This document shows positions 7,971 through 17,266 of a stretch of 35,727 bases of DNA, one piece after another. How positions within the stretch are numbered: position 1 is the stretch's first letter; each line of letters begins with the position of its first letter. The notes beneath the pieces were generated by a model. That model saw only the letters and a program-made list of their open reading frames with translations, did no database searches and was not told the origin of the DNA. A program made the translations under genes and the position numbers. The stretch is from Bacteroidia bacterium (lineage in GTDB: Bacteria; Bacteroidota; Bacteroidia; Chitinophagales; Saprospiraceae): the NCBI GenBank assembly GCA_018680005.1, contig JAHHJQ010000203.1:1-35727 (forward strand). The letters are read 5' to 3'.

Positions 7971-8984
7971 ATGAACAAAATAATCTCCAAGCTTTTACTC
8001 TTTTCAGGCTTCCTATTTTTATGCATTGGTGTAAAAGCCCAAGACTCTAAAAAGGTATTGGCCACCGCTTCGATGATCGCAGATATGGCCCAGAATATTG
8101 CTGGTGATCGACTAATGATCGAATGCATTGTTCCAATAGGCGGCGACCCTCACCTTTATGACCCTATTCCAGAGGATGCACGCAAGGCAGCAAATGCGGA
8201 TCTCATTATTAAAAATGGACTTACTTTTGAAGGATGGCTCAATGAACTCATAGATAATAGTGGCACCAAAGCCAAACAAGTATTGGTGACAGAAGGAATA
8301 GATGCTGTTGAAAGTTTGGCCTATAAGAATAGCGCTGACCCCCACGCCTGGATGAACGCAATGAATGGAATAATTTATGTCGAAAACATAACCAAGGCTC
8401 TAATCGAATTGGATCCAGAAGGTGAACAAACCTACCGTATAAATTCAGAAACATATATCAAAAAACTGCAGACCCTAGATCAATACATTCAGGATCGCGT
8501 GGAAGAAATACCAGAAAATAACCGAGTTTTAATCACATCACATGACGCATTTCAATACTATGGTAGAAAATACGGAATCGAACTTGAAGCAATCTTAGGT
8601 ACTTCAACTGATGCGGAAGAGCAAACTTCTGATATCATGCGTGTCATCAATGTCATAAGATCAAGAAATATCCCGGCCGTTTTTATCGAATCCACAGTAA
8701 ATCCAAAGTTACTCCAACAAATAGCGGAGGACAACAGTGTAAAAATTGGAGGACAACTTTATGCTGATTCAATTGGAGATAAGGACAGTCCAGCTTCATC
8801 CTATTATGACATGCTAAAATATAATACGGATGTTATCGTCGAAGGATTAAAACAAGAAGTTCAAAATACAAAACGAAATACTGACGACAAGCCAGGATTT
8901 TGGACCTCAGGCAGGATTGGACTAGCGCTTGGAGTTGTAATGGCTTTGATCCTGGTTTTTGTTGCAAATAATATTAGAAAATAA
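7971..8984 (+). CDS. Metal ABC transporter substrate-binding protein (ZnuA/TroA cluster A-I) with C-terminal membrane anchor
   Basis: Binds Zn2+ or Mn2+ in the periplasm and hands it to an ABC importer. Residues 1-23 are a signal peptide ending at VKAQ. The metal site is recognisable by alignment to TroA: His61 (GGDPHLYDP), His125 (DPHAWMN), His191 (TSHDAFQYYG) and Asp266 (YADSIG). Three His plus one Asp is the TroA-like set, while PsaA-type manganese proteins have Glu at the third position. The long His-rich loop of many ZnuA proteins is absent. Unusually, residues 313-333 form one hydrophobic segment followed by NNIRK, so the protein is probably anchored in the inner membrane. It lies 8 bases after the regulator gene and 3 bases before the ATPase gene. 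Confidence 0.9.
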   Translation: MNKIISKLLLFSGFLFLCIGVKAQDSKKVLATASMIADMAQNIAGDRLMIECIVPIGGDPHLYDPIPEDARKAANADLIIKNGLTFEGWLNELIDNSGTKAKQVLVTEGIDAVESLAYKNSADPHAWMNAMNGIIYVENITKALIELDPEGEQTYRINSETYIKKLQTLDQYIQDRVEEIPENNRVLITSHDAFQYYGRKYGIELEAILGTSTDAEEQTSDIMRVINVIRSRNIPAVFIESTVNPKLLQQIAEDNSVKIGGQLYADSIGDKDSPASSYYDMLKYNTDVIVEGLKQEVQNTKRNTDDKPGFWTSGRIGLALGVVMALILVFVANNIRK

Positions 8985-8987
8985 TCC

Positions 8988-9731
8988 ATGGATCCAGTCA
9001 TCAAAGTAGAAGGGCTCTCGGTAAGTTATGATCGAAAAAGAGTTCTGACCAATGTTTATCTAGACTTGCATGCAGGAAATACATATGGAGTCATCGGACC
9101 CAATGGTGCAGGTAAATCGACTCTTTTCAAAGCCATTCTGGGTCTTTTGGAAATCAACACCGGGAAGATTAGAGTTGAGGGTTCGACTATTGATCAAAAA
9201 AAGAAAAAACTAGCTTATATACCACAGCGAAATGAAGTCGATTGGTCTTTTCCGGCAATCGTTATGGACATCGTGCTTATGGGCCGCTATCCCCACAAAA
9301 ATCTTTTTCAAAAGTTAAACTCATTGGACTATGAAATTGCCAACGATGCCATGGAGGAATTGGGTATCCTTAATTTGAAAAATAGACAAATTTCAGAGTT
9401 AAGCGGTGGCCAACAGCAGCGAGTTTTTATAGCACGTGCGTTATGTCAACAGGCTGAGATTTTTCTTTTTGATGAACCATTTGTTGGTGTTGATATGACC
9501 ACAGAAGATCGGATAATCAAAGTACTCCAACGTCTCGCAGAAGAAGGCAAAACCCTACTGGTTGTGCATCATGATCTATCAACTGTAGAAGCCTATTTTG
9601 ATCATTGCATCCTTCTTAATCAGCGGTTGATTGCCTATGGACCAACCTCCGAGGTTTTTCACAAGGACAATATTTCAAAAGCCTATGGTCCACAACTCCC
9701 GATTTTACATAAAACAGGAATGATCGAATAA
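8988..9731 (+). CDS. Metal ABC transporter ATP-binding protein (ZnuC/TroB type)
   Basis: The 247-residue cytoplasmic nucleotide-binding subunit of a zinc/manganese importer. Walker A is GPNGAGKST (37-45). The Q-loop lies in YIPQRNEVDW, where the R-x-x-V-D-W pattern is characteristic of the Mn/Zn importer branch. The signature is LSGGQQQR, Walker B ends in LFDEPF, and the H-loop is VVHHDLST. It starts 3 bases after the substrate-binding protein gene, so the two are surely co-transcribed. The membrane permease that this ATPase must drive is not encoded next to it or anywhere in the window, which is unusual for this family. Confidence 0.93.
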   Translation: MDPVIKVEGLSVSYDRKRVLTNVYLDLHAGNTYGVIGPNGAGKSTLFKAILGLLEINTGKIRVEGSTIDQKKKKLAYIPQRNEVDWSFPAIVMDIVLMGRYPHKNLFQKLNSLDYEIANDAMEELGILNLKNRQISELSGGQQQRVFIARALCQQAEIFLFDEPFVGVDMTTEDRIIKVLQRLAEEGKTLLVVHHDLSTVEAYFDHCILLNQRLIAYGPTSEVFHKDNISKAYGPQLPILHKTGMIE

Positions 9732-9856
9732 TTCTCCCATTTCTTTCAATCATTCTCTATTTTCTTCGTTAAATATGGATAATTGGGTTAAAACTTTCAG
9801 CAAATAAACCTGAATGGATTTTTTCTAAACCAGGATTTTGAAAGATATTTGAATTA

Positions 9857-10033
9857 ATGAAACTTTTCTGCTTACTGTTACTACTAGCGCTCAGCTACTT
9901 TTTCAATCCCATTGCACCGATCGTTTCCGAATCACCAGCTATTGATTTGACAATCAATCAGCCATCCATTGATAAACCAGAGACTATCGATGCATCCTTA
10001 TTGAATGAGGTAAGAGCAGCTATCACAGTCTGA
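9857..10033 (+). CDS. Small predicted secreted or membrane-associated peptide (58 aa), not in ORF track
   Basis: An ATG-started 58-codon ORF below the track cutoff. It begins with Lys and a very hydrophobic stretch (MKLFCLLLLLALSYFF), which fits a signal peptide or a single membrane helix. A short, Ile/Asp/Pro-rich polar tail follows (SPAIDLTINQPSIDKPE). It lies 125 bases after the ABC ATPase gene in the same direction, and its stop is 9 bases from the convergent stop of the sulfurtransferase gene. I do not recognise a family, and it is too short to be the missing permease. The coherent signal-peptide pattern and position argue for a real gene, but expression is not shown. Confidence 0.45.
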   Translation: MKLFCLLLLLALSYFFNPIAPIVSESPAIDLTINQPSIDKPETIDASLLNEVRAAITV

Positions 10034-10042
10034 AAATTGTCC

Positions 10043-10840
10043 TTACTGCAGCGTATTAATCCAATCACTCCACGATCCAACATATAATCTGGGTATTGGT
10101 AATTCAGCAAATTGGGTTGCCAAAATATTATGACAGGCTGTGACTCCTGAACCACAATACATTATTGTCCTGTTTTCCTTATCGGAATTCATCACAGGTT
10201 CAAATCTTTGTTTGATTTCAATTTTCTCTCTCCACAATCCAGATTCATTCATATTTTCTACGAATGGAAGATTAATCGCAGTAGGGATATGACCAGCAAC
10301 AGGATCTATAGGCTCATGCTCTCCCCGGTAACGTTTTGCTGCTCTGGCATCTACAATCATTTGCTTATTATTATTCTGCGCTTGTATGACATCAGATCGA
10401 GTAGCTATCCAATCTTTGTTTTCGCTAGGAATAAAGTCACTTTCAGGATGAACTTTTGGTTTTTCAGAAATCGGAAAATCTTGTGCCTTCCAATAATTCC
10501 AGCCTCCATTCAATACAGCAACTGAATCATGCCCTAGCCATCTCAACATCCACCATAACCTGGATGCCCATGCTCCTGTGGATTCATCGTAGACAACTAC
10601 CTGTTGGTCGTTACCGATACCCCATTTTCGACAGGTTTTAACAAACTCATCGATCCTTGGCAAGGGATGTCGTCCAGTGATCCCTTTGATAATCTGTCCA
10701 GTAAGTTCAATTTCAAAATCTACAAATTGCGCACCTTCAATTCTTTCTTCGTTTCTTTCACGTCTGCAGTCCAAAATGATCACTGAATCCTGATCAATTA
10801 GATTTCTTAGTTCAAAGGCATCTATCACATTATTCCGCAT
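10043..10840 (-). CDS. Sulfurtransferase with two rhodanese domains, 3-mercaptopyruvate sulfurtransferase type
   Basis: Transfers sulfur from 3-mercaptopyruvate (or thiosulfate) to an acceptor. An N-terminal inactive rhodanese domain (ILDCRRER to about VLNGGWNYW) is followed by a catalytic one (DARAAKRYRGE to the C terminus). The active loop is CGSGVTAC; the CGSGVTA form is typical of 3-mercaptopyruvate sulfurtransferases, while thiosulfate enzymes usually have CRKGVTA. The track ORF begins at 10864, but I prefer the second Met at 10840 (MRNNVIDAFEL), which gives 265 residues and drops an atypical start. No signal peptide is seen, so it is cytoplasmic. It ends convergently with the small peptide gene. 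Confidence 0.9.
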   Translation of the reverse strand: MRNNVIDAFELRNLIDQDSVIILDCRRERNEERIEGAQFVDFEIELTGQIIKGITGRHPLPRIDEFVKTCRKWGIGNDQQVVVYDESTGAWASRLWWMLRWLGHDSVAVLNGGWNYWKAQDFPISEKPKVHPESDFIPSENKDWIATRSDVIQAQNNNKQMIVDARAAKRYRGEHEPIDPVAGHIPTAINLPFVENMNESGLWREKIEIKQRFEPVMNSDKENRTIMYCGSGVTACHNILATQFAELPIPRLYVGSWSDWINTLQ

Positions 10841-10900
10841 AGCAAAGATTAAATTATAGCACAAAGATAGTATTGCCGACCTGACTTGTAGAAAAAAGAA

Positions 10901-10928
10901 AAGGAAGCCCGTTTTGTTGAGCTTCCTT
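10901..10928 (-). terminator. Terminator of mscL
   Basis: On the minus strand an 8-bp stem (AAGGAAGC / GCTTCCTT) with a 12-base loop is followed by TTCTTTTTTC, about 25 bases beyond the mscL stop. Confidence 0.8.
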
Positions 10929-10952
10929 GTAACCTGCTATTAAGTCTAGCTA

Positions 10953-11354
10953 TTATTTTTTCAAAGCATCTCTGATCTCTGCAAGTAATTCTTCTGCCGT
11001 AGGTCCGGCTGGTGCTTCTTCCGCTGGTGGTTTCTTTGACTTGTTATAAGCTTTTACCATCAGAAATAGAACAAAGCCGACAATAAACAAATTAATAATC
11101 GTATTGATCCAAGCACCGTATCTGATAGCATTCTCCGGAGTTGTGACTTCACCATTGGCATCTGTAACCGCCGCTGATAAAACATATCTCATATCCGCAA
11201 AATCCAATCCTCCGGCAAAATGCCCCACAACCGGCATGATGACATCATTAACAAATCCATTGACTACCAGGCCAACGGCTCCTGCAAGAATGACGGCAAC
11301 TGCAAAGTCAATTACATTGCCTGTCATGATAAAATCTTTAAATTCTTTCCACAT
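10953..11354 (-). CDS. mscL: Large-conductance mechanosensitive channel MscL
   Basis: Forms the pentameric emergency-release pore of the inner membrane that opens under hypo-osmotic tension. The 133 residues match the family. An N-terminal amphipathic stretch (MWKEFKDFIMTGNVIDFAVAV) leads into the pore helix with GAVGLVVNGFVNDVIMPVVG. A periplasmic loop follows (about 50-80, with ADMRYVL), then TM2 (AWINTIINLFIVGFVLFLMVKAYN), and a cytoplasmic tail with a C-terminal helical bundle (TAEELLAEIRDALKK). The gene is single, with its own terminator. The start is the first ATG. Confidence 0.97.
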   Translation of the reverse strand: MWKEFKDFIMTGNVIDFAVAVILAGAVGLVVNGFVNDVIMPVVGHFAGGLDFADMRYVLSAAVTDANGEVTTPENAIRYGAWINTIINLFIVGFVLFLMVKAYNKSKKPPAEEAPAGPTAEELLAEIRDALKK

Positions 11355-11442
11355 AATAGGTTTAGTTCTGTTTTAAAATAAATAAATGCAATCCGAAGTT
11401 ATGACGATACTAATACCTTATCGTCACCCCTCCAAACAAAAA

Positions 11443-11467
11443 AGGCACTATCCAATGGATAATGCCT
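11443..11467 (-). terminator. Terminator of the aconitase gene
   Basis: On the minus strand AGGCATTATCC pairs with GGATAGTGCCT except for one central mismatch, with a 3-base loop. A run of T residues (TTTTTTTGTTT) follows. It lies about 35 bases past the aconitase stop. Confidence 0.8.
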
Positions 11468-11501
11468 GAATATTCACAATATTTTCGAAAATTGTACAAT
11501 T

Positions 11502-13784
11502 CTAAACCTTTTCGGCAGCTACATCTTCTTTGATTTTGTTGAGTGCCGAACCTGCTCTGACCCACTCTATCTGAGCTTCATTGTACGTATGTTTGACTTC
11601 AAATTGATCGCTTGTTCCGTCAGCATGTTTCAATAAAATCGTCAAATTCTCTTTTGGGGCAAACTGATCAAAATCAGGGATGGTTACTTCATCATCTTGT
11701 CTAACTTTGTCAAAATCAGATGGATTCACAAATGTCAATGCCAGCATACCCTGCTTTTTCAGGTTCGTTTCATGGATCCTGGCAAAGGACTTCACGACTA
11801 CAGCCTTGACACCTAAAAATCTTGGCTCCATCGCCGCATGTTCTCTTGAAGACCCTTCTCCATAGTTTTCTTCTCCAAATACTATAGTTCCTACACCTGC
11901 TGACTGATATCTTCTGGCAGATTCAGGAACAGCGAGGTATTCACCGTCAGAGACATAGTTGATCACATGATTTGCTTTGTCATTGTAGGCATTGATTGCA
12001 CCGATAAAGCAATTATTAGAAATATTCTCAAGATGACCGCGGTACTTTAACCATGGTCCGGCCATTGAAATATGATCCGTAGTACACTTTCCTTTTGCTT
12101 TGAGCAATACCCTCATGTCTGTGACTTCTTCCTTGGTAATTGTCTTAAATGCACTTAACACTTGTAAACGATCAGATGTTGGACTGATAACCACTTGAAT
12201 ATCAGATCCATCCGAAGCAGGCGCTTCATAACCTGCATCTTTCACATCAAATCCGTTTGGCGGTAATTCATATCCAACCGGAGGATCTAACTTTACTTCC
12301 TCTCCTTTGTCATTTGTAAGGGTATCTGTCAATGGATTGAATCCCAGTCTTCCACTTAAAGCTATGGCTGTCACTAACTCCGGAGAGGCCACAAAAGCAT
12401 GCGTATTGGGACTACCATCTGCCCTCTTTGAGAAATTTCGATTGAATGAATGTACAATACTATTCTTTGGCGCATTTGCCGGATCATTAAATCGAGCCCA
12501 TTGTCCTATACAAGGACCACACGCATTAGCAAAAACCATGGCGCCCATACCTTCCAGTGCCTCTATCAATCCATCTCTTTCTATGGTATATCTGACCTGC
12601 TCGGAGCCGGGAGTTACGGTAAGTTGTGACTTAGCTTTCAGACCTTTTCTCTGAGCTTGTTTTGCAATGGATGCTGCTCTGGATATATCCTCATAGGACG
12701 AATTGGTACATGAACCAATAAGACAATATTCTAATTCAGTAGGCCATCCATTCTTTTCTGCAGCGGTCGCCATTTCTGAAACTGGAGTAGCCAAATCTGG
12801 TGTAAATGGACCATTTAGTAATGGTTCCAAAGTTGATAGATCAATTTCAATGACTTCATCAAAGTATTTTTCTGGATTAGCATATACCTCAGGGTCTCCT
12901 GTAAGATGTTCTGCAACCTCGGATGCATATTCCGCCACATCAGCTCTCCCGGTCGCTGCAAGATATCTTGACATGGAATCATCAAATCCAAAGGTAGAGG
13001 TGGTCGCACCAATCTCTGCTCCCATATTACATATTGTCCCCTTCCCTGTACAAGACATACTTATCGCACCCTCTCCGAAGTATTCCACTATGGCTCCAGT
13101 ACCCCCCTTAACTGTGAGGATCCCTGCAACTTTTAATATCACATCTTTTGGTGATGTCCATCCACTTAATTTTCCGTTCAATTTTATTCCAATCAGCTTT
13201 GGCATTTTTAGTTCCCAAGGAATGCCGGCCATTACATCTACCGCATCTGCACCTCCAACACCAATTGCCACCATACCCAATCCTCCTGCATTTGGAGTAT
13301 GGGAATCCGTACCTATCATCATTCCGCCAGGAAAGGCGTAGTTTTCTAAAACCACCTGGTGAATTATTCCAGCTCCTGGTTTCCAAAAACCTATTCCGTA
13401 TTTATCAGAAACTGATTCTAGAAAATCTGTAACCTCTTTGTTAATGTCGTTGGCTCGTGCCAGATCTTCATCTGCTCCTACCTTGGCTTGAATCAAATGA
13501 TCGCAATGCACAGTGGATGGAACTGCCACTTTCGGTTTACCGGCATTCATAAATTGTAATAGTGCCATTTGTGCCGTTGCATCTTGCATCGCAACGCGAT
13601 CCGGAGAAAAGAAGACATAATCTTCTCCTCGACCATAAGGTTTTAAAGGTGATTCATCGTGAAGATGGGAATAGAGCGTCTTTTCAGCCAAAGTAAGTGG
13701 CCTGTTAAGTTTTTCTCGGATAGCCGAAATCTTGCCCGGCAAAGCAGCATAATGAGCCTTGATCATTTCAATGTCGAACGCCAT
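11502..13784 (-). CDS. acn: Aconitate hydratase (mitochondrial-type, 760 aa)
   Basis: Interconverts citrate and isocitrate in the TCA cycle using a [4Fe-4S] cluster. Length and layout fit the roughly 750-residue mitochondrial-like aconitases and not the roughly 890-residue AcnA/IRP type. The cluster cysteines are in [10 protein letters not shown] and CGPCIGQW. Other hallmarks are the substrate-binding [13 protein letters not shown] and the swivelling domain 4 motif [19 protein letters not shown]. The first Met at 13784 ([12 protein letters not shown]) is a good start, with a TAnnTTTG element about 36 bases upstream. The gene stands alone with its own terminator. Confidence 0.97.
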   Translation of the reverse strand: MAFDIEMIKAHYAALPGKISAIREKLNRPLTLAEKTLYSHLHDESPLKPYGRGEDYVFFSPDRVAMQDATAQMALLQFMNAGKPKVAVPSTVHCDHLIQAKVGADEDLARANDINKEVTDFLESVSDKYGIGFWKPGAGIIHQVVLENYAFPGGMMIGTDSHTPNAGGLGMVAIGVGGADAVDVMAGIPWELKMPKLIGIKLNGKLSGWTSPKDVILKVAGILTVKGGTGAIVEYFGEGAISMSCTGKGTICNMGAEIGATTSTFGFDDSMSRYLAATGRADVAEYASEVAEHLTGDPEVYANPEKYFDEVIEIDLSTLEPLLNGPFTPDLATPVSEMATAAEKNGWPTELEYCLIGSCTNSSYEDISRAASIAKQAQRKGLKAKSQLTVTPGSEQVRYTIERDGLIEALEGMGAMVFANACGPCIGQWARFNDPANAPKNSIVHSFNRNFSKRADGSPNTHAFVASPELVTAIALSGRLGFNPLTDTLTNDKGEEVKLDPPVGYELPPNGFDVKDAGYEAPASDGSDIQVVISPTSDRLQVLSAFKTITKEEVTDMRVLLKAKGKCTTDHISMAGPWLKYRGHLENISNNCFIGAINAYNDKANHVINYVSDGEYLAVPESARRYQSAGVGTIVFGEENYGEGSSREHAAMEPRFLGVKAVVVKSFARIHETNLKKQGMLALTFVNPSDFDKVRQDDEVTIPDFDQFAPKENLTILLKHADGTSDQFEVKHTYNEAQIEWVRAGSALNKIKEDVAAEKV

Positions 13785-13819
13785 ATTTCTAAAATTTGAA
13801 TGCTTAATAATTAGGATCG

Positions 13820-13827
13820 CAAATCTA
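13820..13827 (-). promoter_or_regulatory. Candidate -7 promoter element for the aconitase gene
   Basis: On the minus strand the sequence reads TAGATTTG, an exact match to TAnnTTTG, about 36 bases before the aconitase start. The -33 region lacks a clear TTTG, so the call is moderate. Confidence 0.45.
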
Positions 13828-13937
13828 CATAATTACTCGCTACATAGCTTGATAATAATTACACTTCATACTGTTTTCGGTTCAATATTCCGAGACAATA
13901 TAGATTGGCTTAAGGTGAAGGCTAACTTAATCAAATA

Positions 13938-14459
13938 TTATTGCTGCCCCTTTCCAGCACTTGATGTATCCGGACGGGATCCTTCAAAAGCAAATGTGGG
14001 GAAACCAGCACTCCCATAATGGGAAAATGGCTTGTCATAGGTATGCGGAAAAGTATAGTTATTTACAAAACTTCTAAGGAAAGCTGCGAATTCTGCTTTG
14101 CTGATATTCCTTGAATTAGGTTTCAAATGATAGCCAATGTGCGCTATCTTACCATTGGAGCTGTAGAAGACATTAAGCCAAACTTTGACACCATTAATAT
14201 CAAATTCGATTTTCTTGGCATAGGCTTCAATTTCTTTGACCATACTAATCCATTTGGCATAGGCCAATTCGATATCGTCGTCGCAAGCCTTTAACAGATT
14301 TGTGGAATGTACCAAAGATTGTTGATCCATCTGGACCTCATATTCACCCAACAAAAACACCTTTGGTAGTCTTACAGAATCCTGTGCTAAATCAGGATGG
14401 TTGCCATAGGAATAAAACCCGGTCAATACAAGAATGAACATGAACACAAAATGTCTCAT
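13938..14459 (-). CDS. Predicted secreted protein of unknown function
   Basis: A 173-residue protein with an N-terminal signal peptide (RHFVFMFILVLTGFYSYG) and no further membrane segment, so it is probably periplasmic. The middle has a run of helix-forming residues (LAYAKWISMVKEIEAYAKK). Short strands follow (GVKVWLNVFY, KIAHIGYHL), and then FAAFLRSFVNNYTF. The alpha-plus-beta pattern of the second half loosely recalls TonB C-terminal-like secreted proteins of Bacteroidota, but I cannot assign a family. The polar C-terminal tail (PDTSSAGKGQQ) looks disordered. It lies upstream of and transcribed in the same direction as the aconitase gene, about 150 bases away. No enzymatic residues can be named. 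Confidence 0.65.
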   Translation of the reverse strand: MRHFVFMFILVLTGFYSYGNHPDLAQDSVRLPKVFLLGEYEVQMDQQSLVHSTNLLKACDDDIELAYAKWISMVKEIEAYAKKIEFDINGVKVWLNVFYSSNGKIAHIGYHLKPNSRNISKAEFAAFLRSFVNNYTFPHTYDKPFSHYGSAGFPTFAFEGSRPDTSSAGKGQQ

Positions 14460-14704
14460 AAATGGGTTTTATTTGAATAACAGTGACGTAGACCACTTTC
14501 GAAACCTCAAAATAAGGGATTCATAGGAAATTCTCCGGGCTGACCCTAAAATAGCAGTCTTACCGTCTATAGAATAAACGCTTTTGTCCAAAATAGACTC
14601 TTAATATTTCATTAAACACTAAAATTAAAGGTTAAAGCACCATATCATTGCGGCTTGTTTCAACTTTCGTACTTCGCAAGGGAACGTTGTTAAAAAAAAT
14701 CTGG

Positions 14705-16624
14705 ATGACATCGAATAATGCACCAAAACTACCCGGAGACATTTCACTTCCTTCATCTGAGGAAGAATTATCGCGTCTTATCGCTCACGAATCCGGCAAA
14801 TTTAGATACGAGATAGAAGATTTTTTTCGCAAGCCGGAAAAGACTGGATATCAACTATCCCCGGATGGTACTTACTATTCTTATGTTGCACCATACGAGC
14901 GCAGGTTAAACATTTTTGTACAACCAGTCGGCAGCTCCAAATCCCATCGTATCACACATGAAACCGAGCGAGACATCTCGGGTTATATATGGGCCAGTTC
15001 AGACCGTCTGATATACATAAAAGATTCCGGAGGTGATGAAAATTTTAGAATCTTTGCGGTCGATAAAGACGGCGGCAATCTTCTAGACCTTGTCCCAGTG
15101 GATGGAATTCGGATAGAAATAATAGATCCATTACGCGATAATGAACAAGAGATCATTATCGGAATGAATAAGAACAATCCACAACTTTTTGAACCGTACC
15201 GCTTGAATATCATTGATGGCTCTCTGAAACAGCTTGCAACCAATGAAAACCCCGAAGAACCCATTTCTTCATGGAAAACCGATCATGAAGGAAAACTAAA
15301 ATTAGCCACTCAATTGGTGGAAGGGACACTGGAGCGGATTTTATATCGACCTACCGAATCTGATCCCTGGAAAACAGTAATTACAACTGATTTTCGGGAT
15401 ACTTTGAGTCCAATGTTCTTCGATTTTGACAATGGTTCTATAGTATATGCTTTATCAAATCTGAACCGTGACAAGACCGTAATCATAAAATATGACCTCA
15501 ACAAAGCCGAAGAGATTGGCGAACCACTTTATGTGCATAAAGATGTAGATATCAGTGGCCTGGCCTACTCCAGAAAACGGAAAGTGATCACACATGCCTC
15601 TTATACAACTGATCGAGGTCACAAGCATTTTTTTGATGAAAAGAGAGAGGAAATTCAGGATTTCCTGGACAAGAAACTTGGTGGGTATGAAACGATCATA
15701 GCCAACTCTAACAAAGAGGAGACAAAACATATGATCCGTACCTATAGTGATCGGTCTTTGGGTGCATATTATGTGCTGGATAGTGAGGATATGACATTAG
15801 AACATATCACAGACGTGAGTCCATGGATCCATGAAGAAGATCTTTCGCCAATGCAGCCTATCAGCTATATTGCTAGAGATGGTTTGAAAATCAATGGATA
15901 TCTCACCCTGCCACTCAATCAGGATTCCAATCTACCTTTAGTGGTTAATCCTCATGGTGGACCCTGGGTCAGAGATGTCTGGACATACAATCCAGAAGTC
16001 CAGTTATTAGCGAATCGAGGTTATGCCGTGCTCCAGATGAACTATCGCGGAAGTACGGGATATGGTCGTGCGTTTTGGGAGAAGGGATTTAAGGAGTGGG
16101 GAAAGAAAATGCAGGATGATATAACGGATGGCGTTCAATATCTTATAGAAAGGGGAAATGTGGATAAGAAACGAGTAGCCATTTATGGAGGAAGCTATGG
16201 TGGTTACGCAACATTGGCTGGAGTGACCTTTACCCCTAAATTGTATAAATGTGCGATAGACTATGTGGGTGTATCTAATTTGTTCACTTTCATGAAAACC
16301 ATTCCGCCATATTGGAAACCCTATCTTCAGACCATGTATGAAATGGTGGGAAATCCGGAAACAGACACAGAACAAATGGCATCTGCCTCGCCGGCATTAC
16401 ATGTTGATAAAATTGAAGCCCCATTGTATGTTGTGCAAGGTGCAAATGATCCAAGGGTTAATATTGATGAAGCGGATCAAATTGTAAGACAACTAAGGGA
16501 TAGAAATATAGATGTCCCTTATATGGTTAAATATAATGAAGGACATGGCTTCAGAAATGAAGAAAATCAATTTGAATTTTATAAAACTATGATTGGTTTC
16601 TTAGCCAAGCATCTCAAAAAGTAA
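14705..16624 (+). CDS. S9-family serine peptidase (prolyl oligopeptidase-like)
   Basis: A cytoplasmic 639-residue peptidase that cleaves short peptides. The N-terminal half is a beta-propeller (LSPDGTYYSYVAPYERRLNI, repeated WASSDRLIYIKD-type blades). The C-terminal alpha/beta hydrolase domain begins near INGYLTLPLN, with the oxyanion-side motif NPHGGPWVRD. From the ATG at 14705 the catalytic triad is Ser497 (GGSYGGY), Asp582 (GANDPRV) and His614 (NEGHGF). The track start at 14648 is a TTG; the ATG at 14705 (MTSNNAPKLPG) is preferred. There is no signal peptide. The CvpA-family gene follows 11 bases later, so they are probably co-transcribed. Confidence 0.9.
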   Translation: MTSNNAPKLPGDISLPSSEEELSRLIAHESGKFRYEIEDFFRKPEKTGYQLSPDGTYYSYVAPYERRLNIFVQPVGSSKSHRITHETERDISGYIWASSDRLIYIKDSGGDENFRIFAVDKDGGNLLDLVPVDGIRIEIIDPLRDNEQEIIIGMNKNNPQLFEPYRLNIIDGSLKQLATNENPEEPISSWKTDHEGKLKLATQLVEGTLERILYRPTESDPWKTVITTDFRDTLSPMFFDFDNGSIVYALSNLNRDKTVIIKYDLNKAEEIGEPLYVHKDVDISGLAYSRKRKVITHASYTTDRGHKHFFDEKREEIQDFLDKKLGGYETIIANSNKEETKHMIRTYSDRSLGAYYVLDSEDMTLEHITDVSPWIHEEDLSPMQPISYIARDGLKINGYLTLPLNQDSNLPLVVNPHGGPWVRDVWTYNPEVQLLANRGYAVLQMNYRGSTGYGRAFWEKGFKEWGKKMQDDITDGVQYLIERGNVDKKRVAIYGGSYGGYATLAGVTFTPKLYKCAIDYVGVSNLFTFMKTIPPYWKPYLQTMYEMVGNPETDTEQMASASPALHVDKIEAPLYVVQGANDPRVNIDEADQIVRQLRDRNIDVPYMVKYNEGHGFRNEENQFEFYKTMIGFLAKHLKK

Positions 16625-16635
16625 ATACCACCATC

Positions 16636-17202
16636 ATGCTTATAGATATTTTATTCCTCGTTTTCGCAGGTTTTGGATTTTATACCGGATATAACAAAGG
16701 TATTGTTCGAACTGTGGTAACTGCCTTCTCTTTGATCCTGGCTGTATTGGCTGCATTTAGATTTTCACCCTTTGTGACAGAAGGCCTGATGTCCGTCTTT
16801 AATTCCACTTCTTCGTCCATGTTTTTGGTTGGATTTGCTTTGACATTTATCCTTGTCATACTAGCTATAAGAACTTTAGTGAAATTAATGGAGAAAGGAT
16901 TCAAAGCAGCAAACATCAATTTTGTCAACAAAATAGCCGGAGGTCTCCTGACAGGAGCAATAGCCACTTTGGTATTGAGTTTATTTTTGTGGTTTGGTGA
17001 TAATGCAGGACTGATCAATAACAAGGCAAAACAGCAATCGCTCACTTACGAAAGCCTTGAGGCGTTTCCAGGAGTAGTTAAAGATTTTGCTAATAAAGTA
17101 AAACCAAAGGCAAAGGAATTTTACGAAAAGACGAAAGACTCTATAGACGAAAGTCGGGAAAAAGCCAGGGAGCGCGAGGAAGAAAGAAAAAATCAGGAAT
17201 AA
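16636..17202 (+). CDS. CvpA-family membrane protein
   Basis: A 188-residue inner-membrane protein. The CvpA pattern is clear: ILFLVFAGFGFYTGYNKGIVRTV at the N terminus, about four membrane helices, and GGLLTGAIATLVLSLFLWF near residue 110-130. CvpA was named for its role in colicin V production; in general the family is linked to envelope stress and its molecular function is unsettled. The last 40 residues are highly charged (DESREKAREREEERKNQ) and probably form a cytoplasmic helix or coiled coil. It follows the S9 peptidase by 11 bases. Confidence 0.85.
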   Translation: MLIDILFLVFAGFGFYTGYNKGIVRTVVTAFSLILAVLAAFRFSPFVTEGLMSVFNSTSSSMFLVGFALTFILVILAIRTLVKLMEKGFKAANINFVNKIAGGLLTGAIATLVLSLFLWFGDNAGLINNKAKQQSLTYESLEAFPGVVKDFANKVKPKAKEFYEKTKDSIDESREKAREREEERKNQE

Positions 17203-17266
17203 TTCACCAGACAACACACAATAATCGATTCTCTTCGTTCCTTTGCAAACAATTGAATTTAGAAAC

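Noticed and set aside
12703-13341. 212-residue plus-strand ORF opposite aconitase
   Set aside because: It is a shadow of the well-supported aconitase gene and has no domain pattern.
14648-14704. TTG start for the S9 peptidase
   Set aside because: The extra 19 residues are atypical; ATG at 14705 gives a normal family start.
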